The notes under the pieces: generated by a model
Databases searched by the model: none
The model's input: only the letters and a program-made list of their open reading frames with translations
Told to the model about the DNA's origin: nothing
Assembly: GCF_014529535.1 (NCBI RefSeq)
Contig: NW_023503874.1
Span: forward strand, 36,413 to 100,412
Length of the DNA: 64,000 nt
DNA from: Bradysia coprophila
Lineage: Eukaryota > Arthropoda > Insecta > Diptera > Sciaridae
Direction: 5' to 3'
Program-made: the position numbers and the translations under genes
In this document: positions 35,143 to 47,180 of the stretch, piece after piece
How positions within the stretch are numbered: the stretch's first letter is position 1
How the letters are laid out: each line of letters opens with the position of its first letter

Positions 35143-36064
35143 CTAATGACAATTCGGAGGCGAAAATTTCTACTTTGTAGCCTTTTCCGTGGGAAGAAAA
35201 TAAAGATTTTCTAACCCCGATTGTCACTTAGGTTTTCGTTTCATTGAGAACAATGGTTTCAATTTCAATTTTTTATACTTTTTTCCCTATAGGTCAACAC
35301 AACGTTATGCAGAACAAAGGCTTCTGAAGTTTCAACTGGAGGTTAGAAAATTACACAAAATGTCATGAGATGATGATAGTTTATTAACGCTTTGTCTGTT
35401 GACAGTTCAGATGAGAAAATGTATATTTTCTCTACTCTTGCTTTGACAGTGGAGAAAATATCCATTTTCTTCCCCGAACTGTCAATTTCGTTTTTGTTTT
35501 GAAGAATTGGATAACAAATTGATGTTTTCGTTTTGTGGAGAAAAACGGTTATTCACACCGCGAAAACATGTTTAACGTTGTGCTCATAAATCATCCATAA
35601 ATGCAGTCCCTTAAAGATTAGCGGGCACGAAACGAAAAAAAAAGTCTCGGGAGACCACCAAAAGTTTCAGACACTTTTTTAAAAAGAGTTTTTTTTTGCC
35701 CATTTATCTCTGTAGTTTCCTCGAAAAGAAGAAAGAACTCCACACAAACTGTAGATTTTTTGTATGAAACAAATCTGGACGATGATCTCATGTGCACGTC
35801 GACATCGAACTTTGAATATTTTCGCTTAAGATAAAAGACAGGTGGCTCCACAGAAACGGCACAAAACATTTCAATTTTAGAACGATAAAACGGATCAATA
35901 AATCATGAGTTGGAACCCTTGCTGGGAAAGAACGAAAGTTATGGAGCTTGTCCTAACAATGACAGCGGTGCCAATATTTTATTCTCATTTTTCACATATG
36001 AATCGAGTAAATTTCGAATGGACTTTTTCGATAATTTTAAAGCGAAATAAACGGAAATATTTAC
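35143..36064. other. non-coding, dispersed-repeat fragments
   Basis: 35410-35500 carries the GAAAATATCCATTTTCTTCC/CTGTCA motif, also found inside the PLXDC intron (31670-31890) and at 41275-41350. 35630-35780 loosely resembles 33720-33880. No gene seen. Confidence 0.4.
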
Positions 36065-36290
36065 CTTGATGCGTTAAAATGTAGTATTGAGATAAGAAGT
36101 TTATTTGTGGTATATTACTGCATCCATTCACTTCGCGCGCTGGTATATCCTGTTCGTTGCAATAAACTACAGTCTTATGAGGTCGATCAAACTCAGATAC
36201 TGTGATGCTGCGATACAAGTTTTTATAAAAATCACTATATTCCTCCCAAGTGGCTTCCTTATTTTCGTCACCCTCTCTGCCGGTCCACAT
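36065..36290 (-). CDS. candidate first exon, unknown family
   Basis: Minus-strand open frame starting MWTGREGDENKEATWEEYSD and running 75 codons to a GTAAAT donor after THQ-G (phase 1). Codon usage and composition (charged, few rare codons, FDRPHKTVVYCNEQDIPARE) look coding, and the frame ends cleanly at a splice donor. I do not recognise the family. No matching phase-1 acceptor exon was found to the left, so it may be an isolated exon of a longer gene or a chance frame. Confidence 0.4.
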
Positions 36291-36753
36291 TTTTTTAATT
36301 GAAAAATTTTATATTTTTTCGATTTTTTCAAATTTTTAAATGTTTAACGAGACGTACGGCAAAATACGAAAAAGAGTCCAAAAAAAGAGACACTGAAAAT
36401 TTTAGCACATTCACTAGAATTTTTTTAATTGAGGAAGTAACAAGGGGGAAGTGGGATGATAAAGGGGAAAAGTTTTTTTTTTGTGTGGAGGATAAACGGA
36501 AGAAAACGAAGTAATCCAAAATTATGATCGAATCCTTTGCACGAGTAATCTCGAATTGTTTTGTGGCGAAAGCTACTTGCTTCGTAATTGCTTCCAGATT
36601 TTAATTTTGATTTTTGGCGCTTTTTTAAGTTCGCTACGACTTTCCGTTCAGCTTACTTTTTTCGATGGAAAAGAACAGTTTCAGAATAAAAAGCTTGGAA
36701 AACACGGTCGAATCTAAGTGCCGTTTTTTTTATTCATGTCGTTTAAGCTCGCT

Positions 36754-37364
36754 TAGGGATGGGAGACCTTTTATATTATCGATAATATCAATCAAAACAA
36801 TTTATCGATAATTGATATATCAAATCGTTATCGATAATTTGATAATTATCGATAATTATCGAATTATCGATAATTTGATAATTATCGAAATATCGATAAT
36901 TATCAAAATATCGATAATTATCAAAATATCGATAATTATCAAAATATCGATATTTCAATAATTATCAAATTTTGATATTTCCGAAAATAATTGATAATCA
37001 TAAAGTTATGTTACTGTGAAGAAATTGAAAACTGTTCTAAGCAACTTTTCGAGATCTCTGTCTAATTTATCATCATCCTAATGGAAAGATAGAAGAGTTA
37101 CAGCTGAAAACTGCATGCATTTGTATTGGTTTATCTAAATATTCATATTCATAGTAGCTATCAAAATATCGATTTTTCGATAATTATCAAAATATCGATA
37201 TTTTGATTATTATCGAGATATCGATATTTTGATAATTATCGAAATATCAATTATTATCGATTATCGATATTATTTTTGATAATTTTCGATAGAAAAATTT
37301 ATCGATAATCGATTATCGATAATCGATAATTATCGATTATCAATATCAATATCGCCCATCCCTA
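36754..37364. mobile_element. hAT-like MITE with TATCGATAAT microrepeat core (copy 2)
   Basis: TIRs TAGGGATGGGAG and ATCGCCCATCCCTA match copy 1 at 8069. The flanks share AAGCTCGCT (36745-36753 and 37365-37373), an 8-9 bp target-site duplication. The core is AATTATCGATAATTATCGAA-type words, interrupted by about 160 bp of unrelated DNA near 36985-37150. Confidence 0.88.
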
Positions 37365-37373
37365 AAGCTCGCT

Positions 37374-38995
37374 GACAATTCAAAAACAAACGTGAGAAAG
37401 TCCTTTTAACGCATCGTTAAATCGTCTCATTTTCATATCAGGAAACGTTAAAATTTATTTTTTTCGTTCATTGTTCGTTCACTTAAAATTCAAATTCTAA
37501 AGCGAGAATTGAATTCATCGAAAATAATGCTCGAAACCGGACGGATTTGATCTGAACATTAAATTAAAAAAAAAAATCTTAGGTCAGGCTCAGGCTCTTT
37601 TTTTAGCAAAACTTCAGCAGCCAATCTTTAAGAAATCTGGAGAGATACCCTGACCTAATGTTAAATTGATAAATTTCCAGTCTTTCAGGTCTTCAGGTAA
37701 AACGGGTTCGGAAAAAGCTGAATTAAAACTGATCGATCTGAACTTGATCCGAGTGTTTTTCGTTAAAATATCCTTGGTACACTTTGCGGATACACCTTGT
37801 AGAACACCTGAGTTCTTAATTTTCCACTGAAAAAACGTTGAACCAAGTCTTCCAAAGAAGCAACTGAAGCAAGTGACTTCCGCTGGTTTTTAATTTTTAT
37901 TTTCTTTTCCCGATTTTTCTCAAAAGTTCACAATTTTAAAGCTCTTAATTCCACAGTTCGTTAAAAATTCTTGGAAACAAATTCTTTTCGACACTTCAAT
38001 TGCAACAATTGCAGCACATAGTTCCATATCATAAATTCAATTAAACCAAAAAAAATTCAATTAAATTCTCAACGAAGAATATTACCGATAAAAGAAACGC
38101 AAAAAAAAGAACTTTCGTTTTGCGAAGAGTACGCGTCCAAACGTTTTGACCGACCGCTTATGAATGAGAAAAAACCGTTTTGGATGCTCATAGATATTTT
38201 AACATTCGGTGGATAAGGAAAAAAAATTCATTTCAGATTTGGATCTGGGGAATTGGAATATAATGTCGTCCAATGTCAAGCCGAAATTTGGCCTCCAGGC
38301 CCCGAGGCAAATGAACGTGTGTATGTGTTAACGGTTAAATAGAAAATTTAATGTCGCCGAACGATGAGCTGTGCGAGTCGATATATGTGTACGAGTAGTT
38401 ATTTACATAAAACGTAGATTTTTGATGCAGGAATCGTCGTCGTCGTCGTCGATTTTTTTTTCTTCTCTCCATCCACATTTTATAAATTTCGATTAAATGC
38501 AAAGATTGTTACGGACGATATGGTTTGATTTAAATTTAAAACAAAATTTTCATGTTAATTACGCAAAATTATTTTATGTGCATCTGTCGATCTTCAATTT
38601 AAAAATATTTAAATTTGGGTGAAAATGGTGTGTTCTTGAACATGATGTACACTTTCGTGTTGGCGTTTAGTGCATGATGCTGGAAAATTTGTCTCGTTTT
38701 GAATAAAAAAAAAATCATTTTCGAAAGTTGCTGCACATTATGGTGACTCATCATTTCAGTGGCAATAAATCATTGGATAGAGTCAGATTCGGGAAATTTA
38801 TGCTAACAAGTTCTGGTGCGCTCCACATTGCACACAGTGTTAAGTTAGCGGTTCGGGTAGATTACCACAGAAGACCACTTTGAGTTCCTTATGAGGCTTG
38901 CGAGCTATGCTCAATTATTATCAACCAGCACTGCCACCCGGGATACACAGACAATCTCAGCCACACTGATATACTAAACTCAAATGAAACTCCTG
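37374..38995. other. AT-rich non-coding region
   Basis: No gene seen. A (GTC)n run of about six units lies at 38434-38452. A few GGTCAGG words near 37585 do not form a bounded element. Confidence 0.4.
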
Positions 38996-39795
38996 TAACA
39001 CCGACACTGCCAACAGTACTGACACTCCTAACCATACTGACACTCCTAACCATGCTGACACTCCTAACCATACTGACACTCCTAACCACACTGACACTCC
39101 TAACCACACTGACACTCCTAACCTCATTGACACTCCTAACCTCATTGACACTCCAAACCTCATTGACACTACAAACCTCATTGACACTCCTAACCATGCT
39201 GACACTCCTAACCATACTGACACTACTAACCACACTGACACTCCTAACCTCATTGACACTCCTAACCACACTGACACTCCTAACCTCATTGACACTCCTA
39301 ACCTCATTGACACTTCAAACCTCATTGACACTCCAAACCTCATTGACACTCCAAACCTCACTGACACTCCTAACCTCACTGACACCCCTAACCACACAGA
39401 CACTCCTAACCACACTGACACTCCTAACCACACTGACACTCCTAACCACACTGACACTCCTAACCTCATTGACACTACAAACCTCACTGACACTACAAAC
39501 CTCACTGACACTCCTAACCTCACTGACACCCCTAATCGTGGTCCACACTGACACTCCTAACCACACTGACACTTCTTATCACACTGATACTCACTGACAA
39601 AAAAGTTTTGAAAAACTCATCTGTCACAAGTAACTTTGTCTCCAGGTAATCTACAATAGCTGCTACAGCTGTAGCGCCCCATACAAAAAGTTACAAAGTT
39701 ACCTGCAACAGCTGAGTTTTTTGAAACTTTTTTGTCAGTGCTCCTAACCACACTGTTACTCTCAACCATACTGTCACTCCCAACCACACTGCCAC
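38996..39795. repeat. minisatellite, 18-bp unit, split by a MITE
   Basis: About 33 copies of CACTGACACTCCTAACCA with CTCATT/CACACT variants run to 39591. After a 149-bp insertion, about three more diverged units follow (39741-39795). Because the unit is 18 bp, long open frames (LTLLTT-type and its reverse) appear on both strands; these are not taken as genes. Confidence 0.93.
39592..39740. mobile_element. MITE inserted inside the minisatellite
   Basis: TIR CACTGACAAAAAAGTTTTGA at the left; the right end is the reverse complement with small differences. The centre holds GCTGCTACAGCTGTAGC. The repeat array continues on both sides, so the array predates the insertion. Confidence 0.85.
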
Positions 39796-40139
39796 AATGT
39801 TTTTTCTTTTATTTTAGTAATTCCTTGGATCGTAATTCCTATTTCAAGTGAAGTACGGTGAACTTAAGTGTAACGTTCTTTTGGTGTTATTATGGAGATA
39901 GGAAAAATATTTGTTCTATGACCATGGGGTCAAGTCTGATCATATCAGCACGCCACGCAGACCGATGTTGCGCTTACCTTCCTGCCTCATTGATCCACAC
40001 AACCATTCTGAACAAGATTCGACAAGTATAACGAAAATCGACACCGCGAAGTGATCTATGCGATTGTAGCCCAACGACTCACCATAATGCGATCAAAATA
40101 TTTATTCGAACTATTCTTCAAGCTCAAAGTCATCAATCA
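39796..40139. other. 3' flank of the coiled-coil gene
   Basis: No repeat or gene recognised. It lies downstream of the minus-strand gene at 40140-40591; no clear AATAAA was placed. Confidence 0.35.
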
Positions 40140-40591
40140 TCAAGTTGAATTGTCGGTAAATAGCTGCCTTGTCGCTCTCTCCTTCTTCGGCAGCAGGGCT
40201 CTCTGTCTATCAAGGTTGTCAGTCAACTTGTCGATAGCCTTATCGATTTCTGCTTCCAACCGTTCTAACCGTAGAGCATCGAACAGCATAGCGTCAGTTG
40301 CTTTGACAATTCTGTCGTATTGGTCTTTCAGGCGTAAATATTGTTCATCTGCAACAAAACGGTTGTTTATTTTTGTCCTTTGTTTTATTACTCCTTTTTC
40401 TTACATGTACCAACAGCTGCAGTTCCTATAATTGAACGATTCATACGTCTTTCTATATCCTTCTTTTCCACGCTCAGTTGTCCAACGGCTTGGACCCAAC
40501 TGTCCATTAGTTCAATTATTTCTAACGTAAGATAGGGTGGAAAATCATCATTTTTGTAAGAATTGATAATTGAATAGCTACCAGAATCCAT
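40140..40591 (-). CDS. small two-exon coiled-coil protein, unknown function
   Basis: Exon 1 runs 40591-40411 and exon 2 runs 40348-40140, joined over a 62-nt GT-AG intron. Both are in phase 1, giving 129 residues. The protein starts MDSGSYSIINSYKNDDFPPY and has heptad-like, charged helices: IIELMDSWVQAVGQLSVEKK, then DEQYLRLKDQYDRIVKATDA and LERLEAEIDKAIDKLTDNLD. There is no signal peptide or membrane segment, so it is probably cytosolic or nuclear. The size and all-helical look fit subunits of coiled-coil complexes (nuclear pore, kinetochore, trafficking), but I cannot assign one. An upstream in-frame Met at 40630 is possible; Met at 40591 was preferred because the preceding stretch looks unlike the rest. 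Confidence 0.7.
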
Positions 40592-40630
40592 TCTCAATTT
40601 TGGGCAGGTTTTACAGACGATTTTTAACAA

Positions 40631-43600
40631 TTCTTTTTAGGAGAAAATTTTGAAAAGAAACGAAAATTTTTACTAATTTTCCGACAAAATATTGTGGCAA
40701 ATGCGAAGGCTACTAACTGTGTTACTTACGTGATTAGTTTAGAGTCTAGGTGGGTTTGACTTTTTTTTAAATTTTTGATGAGGACTGTTTGAAACCACAT
40801 TCAACTTCCGCATCCACTCGGCCATCTTTGAGAACCGGAACTAGCGTCAGCCAGGACCCGTAGAGGAGTGAAGATTTACGGATGTCATTGGAATTGGTAG
40901 AAGAACAAATTATAACCTTTCTCTTTTTCAGCCTGTTTCTATCCACTGCTGGACGTAGGCCTCCCCAATTCTCTTCCATTCGAAAATCGCTTTTTACTAT
41001 TATTCCATCTCTTTGGTGGAAAATAATGTTTTGTCTTTATTCTGAGAGGTAAGGCTCCATTTTAGGTGAGAAAATGATCTTTTTCTCACCTAAAATGGCT
41101 GAATTTGGTAACACGCTTTTTAATTTCTTTTCTTCAAAGTGGACTAAAATGATGATTTTCGCAAAACGTAAGTATGCAAAACGTTGTGTTTACCTCAGAA
41201 AATTCCACCTTGAGCGTATGGTGGTCCTCGCTTCCCTCTTGGTGGAAACAGCAGCGAAACAACAACAAAAGAGACAATTCGGTGAAGAAAATATATATTT
41301 TCTCACCTGTCAAAACAACAGGGAAGAAAATGTCTACTTTCTCCACCGAACTGTCAGCAAGCGTCAACAAATAGTCATTATCTCATGGTCTCTTAAGTGT
41401 AGAATAGTGTGTTGCGTCACTGTTTGTAAATATTTGTTTAGCTAAGTGTGAGGTTTGCGGAATGAGCCGAAGGCGAGTGGAGTAATCACACATGCCTAAA
41501 CAAGCATTTACAAGCAGTGACGTAACACATTTTACATGTTTGTGGACGGTAAGTGCATTGTCCCTGTCACAAGCAGTGATGTAAAGTGCACTTTACCGTG
41601 CATAAGCATGTACAGTTAGGTTAATCACACCTAGCACATATGAAAATTATAAAAATCATGAGTCAGTTGTCGCAAAATGTGACAATTCCACTGGCAAAAT
41701 AGAATCATAAACAAGTAAAGTCTGTATGATTTGTTGGCATTTTCTGTGTTTAAAATAAAACTTCCTGTTTAGTTTGAACAATATATAAAGTTGCTGCTGT
41801 AAACCTTCGTTGATGATCTTTTCGAAAAAAATTTTTTTTTGGCATAATCAACACGCAAAATCCAAGATTTTTTATTCCATCCAAAAGCAATATTTTATAT
41901 CATAATGGTCAAACTAAGAATATTTTTCAGTCGACAGTCTGGATTTATTAAAAAAGATAGAGGGAACATATACGCAACAAACGATTGACCCAGTATTTTT
42001 TTTATCGAGATTTGCTTTTTCTTGCTTCTTTCCATTCCTGAAGCATTGCAAAAACACTTGTCACACGTTGCCTTTACGAATATAATTTTAAGTGTACGAT
42101 TTACTAACTTGTTTTGATAAAATATTATTTATGTTGTCAATAATATCTCGAGCGGAAAGGTTCACCTGCGCTTCAAATGTAAGAACACCATCTAACCAAT
42201 AAATAAACACAGCATCACAGCGCGCACATTCTGATGATATTTTGGCAAGAGAAAATGTTTTTTTCCTCGTTTCGAGTCTTTGGAACATCTTCTTGAAGAA
42301 CATTATTGAGGTACACATTTTTGGAAATGGTAGATTTTGGTTAAGACATTTGTCCAATTTTCTTTATTAAGTTAAAATTTCGAAGTACTAGATTTTCACT
42401 AAAATCATCCGGGCTCGATTCCCGTGTCCACAAGGAAATTTTCTGGTGATTAGATCGCATTGGTTATGTCCTAAAGTTCACAAAAGGTTCATAACTAAGG
42501 TAGCTGCAGTGTGCTTGATGGCTGCAACAATGACTCGTATAACGTATGATAAGCTTGTGTACATTATATCTAGCCTACATATAGGCGTGTTAGTGAGGTC
42601 TATAACGAAACAAATCGACTTCCAAAGCCATTCGACATGAGTCGCAAGTGGCATCGAGCAAATAATAGAAGAGCAGGGGAGTTGGACATTGAGTAGTCGG
42701 AAAACTGAAGAGATTCGTGTTTGTTATCTAGGTAAAGTTTAAAAGGCAGTTTACCGAAATTTTCATAAACTGTTCAGTTTTCTCAGATCTGGCCAAACTA
42801 CTACAACAAAATCTATTTTTGCTTGAACGCAAACACTTTTGTGGTCGTTATTGCTGTCGTAAATTTTTCAGAAAGGATTATGATGAAATAATTTCATCAA
42901 AAGCATTCTAAAATCCAGGATTTTTAGGACGCCTAGATGTATGCTTTTCAGCAAAGTATCCATGCATCTGAATCTACTGAAAGTTGAGACATATTGACAC
43001 TGTTAACACATATCGATTTGTTAAACAACAAAATGATTAAGTTAGAGAACATTGAAAAAGTCATCTTTTTTTAGGATTCATCAGTTTGATGCAACTTCCT
43101 ATTCCCTGTTCAAAGTTGTGTGAATGTCAAGCAGTTTCTGCCAATGCTTGGACCTGTGGCTCGATGCTTATTTCGAGATGATTTACAGTTTACAAAAGTA
43201 CCACATCTCATCGGGCTATTTCAATTGCAAAGAACATCTAGAATGATAGTCATACGTTTTCGCATGTGAATATTTGGCGAATCATAAACAAAATGAAAGA
43301 AAAGTTATTTTTGGTTTATATTATCAAATATGCTAATAGTTAAACCGTCGTTGGCGCCACAATATTTCCAGTACTTCATTCTTTGCACTCTGTTTTTAAG
43401 TGACATAACTTCACTCTGGTAAATATCTGTGAAATGTCATAGCCGTGAAGTTGGTTCACAAAAAAATGAAGCGGTAACATTAGCAATTCTGTGACGAAAT
43501 GGACAGAGCTTTCAAATTGCGGTACATTATGAACAAAAGAATCGCAAGCAATAGAACAAAAGAAGCTCTATTGTGTGTAATCTATTGTCCATACGAAAGG

Positions 43601-43678
43601 CTATTTTTGTATTACTCTGAACTATAAATGTAATAGAATCATACACAAATCTATTACATTTGAGCTTTAGGTTCCAAA
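40631..43678. other. non-coding region with repeat fragments
   Basis: 41050-41095 is a small inverted pair (CATTTTAGGTGAGAAAATGA). 41275-41350 is the GAAGAAAATGTCTACTTTCT repeat, shared with the PLXDC intron and 35.4 kb. 41420-41640 holds inverted words around GTAAATGCTTG and GCACTTTACCGT. 42400-42425 has a lone B-box-like word. No gene could be supported. Confidence 0.4.
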
Positions 43679-43880
43679 CACGGCAGAGTAAAATAAACCA
43701 GGCAGGAGCGGTTCATTTTTGAAACGTCAAATAAGGGACCTAATACACTGGATGAAAAGGAACTCAAATGAACACTGACATAAATTGAAAAATTTTGTTC
43801 GCAAAAAATGTAGGGCTACTAGCATATTCAGGTCCCTAGTCAAACAAGCGCTCCTGCCTGGTTAACTTTACTATGTCGTG
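43679..43880. mobile_element. hAT-like MITE, CACGGCAGAGTAAA type, copy 1
   Basis: TIRs CACGGCAGAGTAAA/AACCAGGCAGGAGCG and CGCTCCTGCCTGGTT/TATGTCGTG. The exact 8-bp target-site duplication is GTTCCAAA (43671-43678 and 43881-43888). About 200 bp, non-coding. Confidence 0.9.
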
Positions 43881-45228
43881 GTTCCAAACAATATTTCACT
43901 AAATATGTTGGAGGGTGGTAAGTAAGGTTAATTAAAAGGTTTTTTGAAATCAATCAAAGATCTCCACGTCTGGTGTGGAGAAATGAGAAATCCAGTTCTT
44001 TATTTGTTCTTGCACACCAGAAAATACCCGGAAACAGAGCACAAAGAACGAGGTACAGGAAAAATTGTGGCGGTGTTATGCATGAACAAAGAAAGTACTA
44101 GAATTCCATTTGACACACATGAAGCTCTTTGATTGACCAAGCCAATTATGTCCATTGCGAAAATAAACTATATCTTTTCGCAAGCAAATGCGTCAACGAC
44201 ACCTAAACGAATGTGGTGTCGATAGCAGTTGCAGTAACTAATTTTTCAACATGAAGTTCCATTTTTTATGAATTAATAAATTTTTTTACCGAAATTTGTG
44301 AGAAAAAAAAATATATTTACGATACACATTAGCGTAGTGAGGCAGGCATCAAATATTTATAAAATTGAAACGATTTTCCAAAATATAAAATTAATTTTTT
44401 CTTTAATTCAATGAATAAGAAAAACGAAAAATATTTTTTATGATTTTTAAAAATAGAAATGATAGAGAGATGATAAATTAATCGCGCGTATATTTTTGAT
44501 GAACTTGTTAGTTTTAAAACACACTATACGTACTATACATGTGTCTGTATGGATACTACGTCAAGTTATAAAATAGTAAAGAAATATTTTTGTTTATCTA
44601 AATAAAATTATTATTTTTTTTTCCTGAATCATTTTTTACTAGTCTCCGGTATGGAGACGAACAAGATGAAGAAAATATTAAAAATTTGTTTAGAAACGAT
44701 AAATGTAAGCACGCGCTTAATTTGTTTGGAATTAATAATTTTTTTAGTTTTGTCCGAGAATGTTTGGCAATAATTAATTGATGAAGATGGATATACTTCT
44801 TGTATTTTGTGTATATATACAAAAATTAGTTGAAATGTACAGGTTTCAATGAAATTACGCTTTCCAAATATCCAGATACGTTCTCGATGCGTAGTAAAAT
44901 CGTATTGAGTGATGACTGGATGTAGATAGAAAGATTCTCGTGAAGTATCGCCATAGTCAAATCGCCAAAGTGTGAAGAAACGCCAAGAAAATTCGCCAAA
45001 GTTTGAAGAAAAGCCTTTTTTCCTTTTGGCGTTTCTTCACGCTCTGGTAATTTTGCTGGTCGTTCCTTCACACTTTTTGGTGAAAGTCACTTAAAGCAGC
45101 TAAATCTGCACTCGAACCATAAAGAATCATGATAATCTCTGATGTTATCTCCTTTTCTGAAATTATTATCTCCCCTTTTTCTGTTGTCATAAATAACTAT
45201 TTTTATCGCATACGGTGTATGTGTGTAG
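43881..45228. other. AT-rich non-coding region
   Basis: 44955-45085 contains GCCAAAGTGTGAAGAAACGC and its inverted partner; similar words recur at 46600-46795, on the far side of the fold-back element. No gene seen. Confidence 0.4.
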
Positions 45229-46313
45229 TAGGGCGTATCGAATTTTGCAAATTTTAAGGACCGCGATAGCCTGTGTGCGGAAAACGTATATCATCGAAAA
45301 CTGTGGCCGGGCATGTGTTTGATGGATCCAATGGAGCCATGGAAGAAGTCCCCCCGGGCGACTTTAAGTTTCCGAATGTCATAATTCGGAAAGTTGAGAG
45401 TATTTTTGAAAACAATGTTCTAGCGGAATGTAGAGCTTTGAAAACTCTACAAAACTACCGAAGAAACCGATGGTCCAAAAGGTGTCACTGCCGAGATTGC
45501 CTAACATCGAAAATGTGACCTTTTGGTTTTTGACTTATATTTCCTGAGAGACAAATGATTTTGTTTAGCCTGTGGTATGAGATGGTAGAGGAGGTCGAGC
45601 ACAACCAGTACACTAGACATGTCCCGATCGGATATACTCTTGAAATCACTTTTATAACATTTGTGAATGGAATTTTTAAGAGTGGCCACGTCGCCCACGA
45701 AGCAAGTGCAGACACTGCATCCGGTACTGGTGAGTCGAGGACACTTTTGCCAGTAAGTATGCATAATATTCCATGACAGTAGCTGAACTCTTTCACAAAA
45801 TATTTGTTATTTCGATGTGGCACATGAATTGAAAAACTTGCTTCGTGGGCGACGTGGCCACTCTTAAAAATTCCATTCACAAATGTTATAAAAGTGATTT
45901 CAAGAGTATATCCGATCGGGACATGCCTAGTGTACTGGAAGTGCTCGACCTCCTCTACCACCTCATACCACAGGCTAAAAAAAATCATTTGTCTCTCAGG
46001 AAATATAAGTCAAAAACCAAAAGGTCACATTTTCGATGTTAGGCAATCTTGGCAATGGCACCTTTTGGACCATCGGTTTCTTCGGTAGATTTGTAGAGTT
46101 TTCAAAGCTCTACATCCCGCTAGAACACTGTTTTCAAAAATACTCTCAACTTTCCGAATTATGACCATCGGAAACTTAAAGCCGCCCGGGGGACTTCTTC
46201 TATGGCTCCATCGGATTCATCAACCACATGCCCGGACACAGTTTTCGATGATCTACGTTTTCCGCACACAGGCTATCGCGGTCCTTAAAATTTGCAAAAT
46301 TCGATACGCCCTA
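45229..46313. mobile_element. 1.1-kb fold-back element, hAT-like ends
   Basis: Two arms of about 480 bp (45229-45708 and 45837-46313) are reverse complements with few mismatches, separated by about 128 bp. The ends read TAGGGCGTATCGAATTTTGC and its complement. Flanks GTGTGTAG and GTGTATAG match at 7 of 8 positions, a probable target-site duplication. Open frames in the arms are mirrored on the opposite strand and have no recognisable domain. Transcription through it would give a long hairpin RNA. Confidence 0.88.
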
Positions 46314-46448
46314 GTGTATAGTGCGCTATATACACGACGTACATAAGAGTAAACGAATTTACCCTAGGGTTTTGCAAGCAAAATTATATCACTCGAGATA
46401 TCGCTAGAAAAAGAGATGTTTGCCTACTGCGATAAAATACCTCACTGA

Positions 46449-46530
46449 TATAAGGCTGTCTATAAGAGACTCGTACTAATACTTGCGCAAGCGCTCGTAT
46501 ACGTACACGTCTCTTATGTACAGCCTTATA
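46449..46530. mobile_element. short MITE, TATAAGGCTGT ends
   Basis: 82-bp element with TATAAGGCTGT at the left and ACAGCCTTATA at the right, and ATAAGAGAC facing GTCTCTTAT inside. Non-coding. Confidence 0.75.
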
Positions 46531-47062
46531 GCAGTAACGACTTTTAAATCATGATGTGGTTAAAACAAAACAAAAATCGAAAGAAGGAATTTTCAATTCA
46601 TAGTTTTTTGGCGTTTCTTCACACTTTGGCGACTTTTTTCTGCGTTTCCTCACCCTTTAGCTCATATTATGAGTCGCATAAAACGCTAAGAAAATTCACC
46701 AAACTGTGATTTTGGCGATTTTTTTGGTGATTAAAAAAATTCTCAAAAACTGAAGAATTGCCAAAAAAAATTACCAAAGTGTGAAAAAAGGCCCTAAACT
46801 TACTCACACTTTTCATCAATCGTTCACATGGCAGTCACATCACGGCTCTATATTATTGAATCTTGTACTTCTTTTGATTGCATTTTGAAGAGATTGACAT
46901 AAAATTTAGTGAGACCAATTTGACGTTACTTCATGGTGCCAAACTTCGCTTTGTATATCTGTTGGTTTGTTGAGTAAAATAATGTAACGTTCCATAATGT
47001 TTTGGAGATTCTGTATTACGGGACGAAGGCGAGTGCGTGAGCAAAATAAAAAATTCGATTGT

Positions 47063-47180
47063 ACTCCCAAGTAAAAATAAAAGTCTCAAAGGTTTGAAAA
47101 GAGACGTCTCACGGTCTCAAATCCTTTGTATTGTGAGACGTCTCTTTTCGAACCTTTGAGACTTTTATTTTTACTCGGGC
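47063..47180. mobile_element. short MITE, AGTAAAAATAAAAGTCTCAA ends
   Basis: About 118-bp palindrome: AGTAAAAATAAAAGTCTCAA faces its reverse complement, and GAGACGTCTCAC faces GTGAGACGTCTC around the centre. Non-coding. Confidence 0.8.

Noticed and set aside
38434..38452. (GTC)n run as a coding poly-amino-acid tract
   Set aside because: Too short and without a surrounding coding frame; treated as a microsatellite in non-coding DNA.
38889..39597. Long open frames on both strands (LTLLTT and RSVSVV type repeats)
   Set aside because: They are a by-product of an 18-bp tandem repeat, open in several frames at once, with no signal peptide, splice context or non-repeat coding flank.
42405..42425. 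GGCTCGATTCC, a tRNA B-box-like word
   Set aside because: No A-box at the proper distance upstream and no cloverleaf can be formed.
45485..45988. 167-codon frame in the fold-back element
   Set aside because: The frame crosses from one arm into the other, so its halves mirror the opposite strand; no domain is recognisable.
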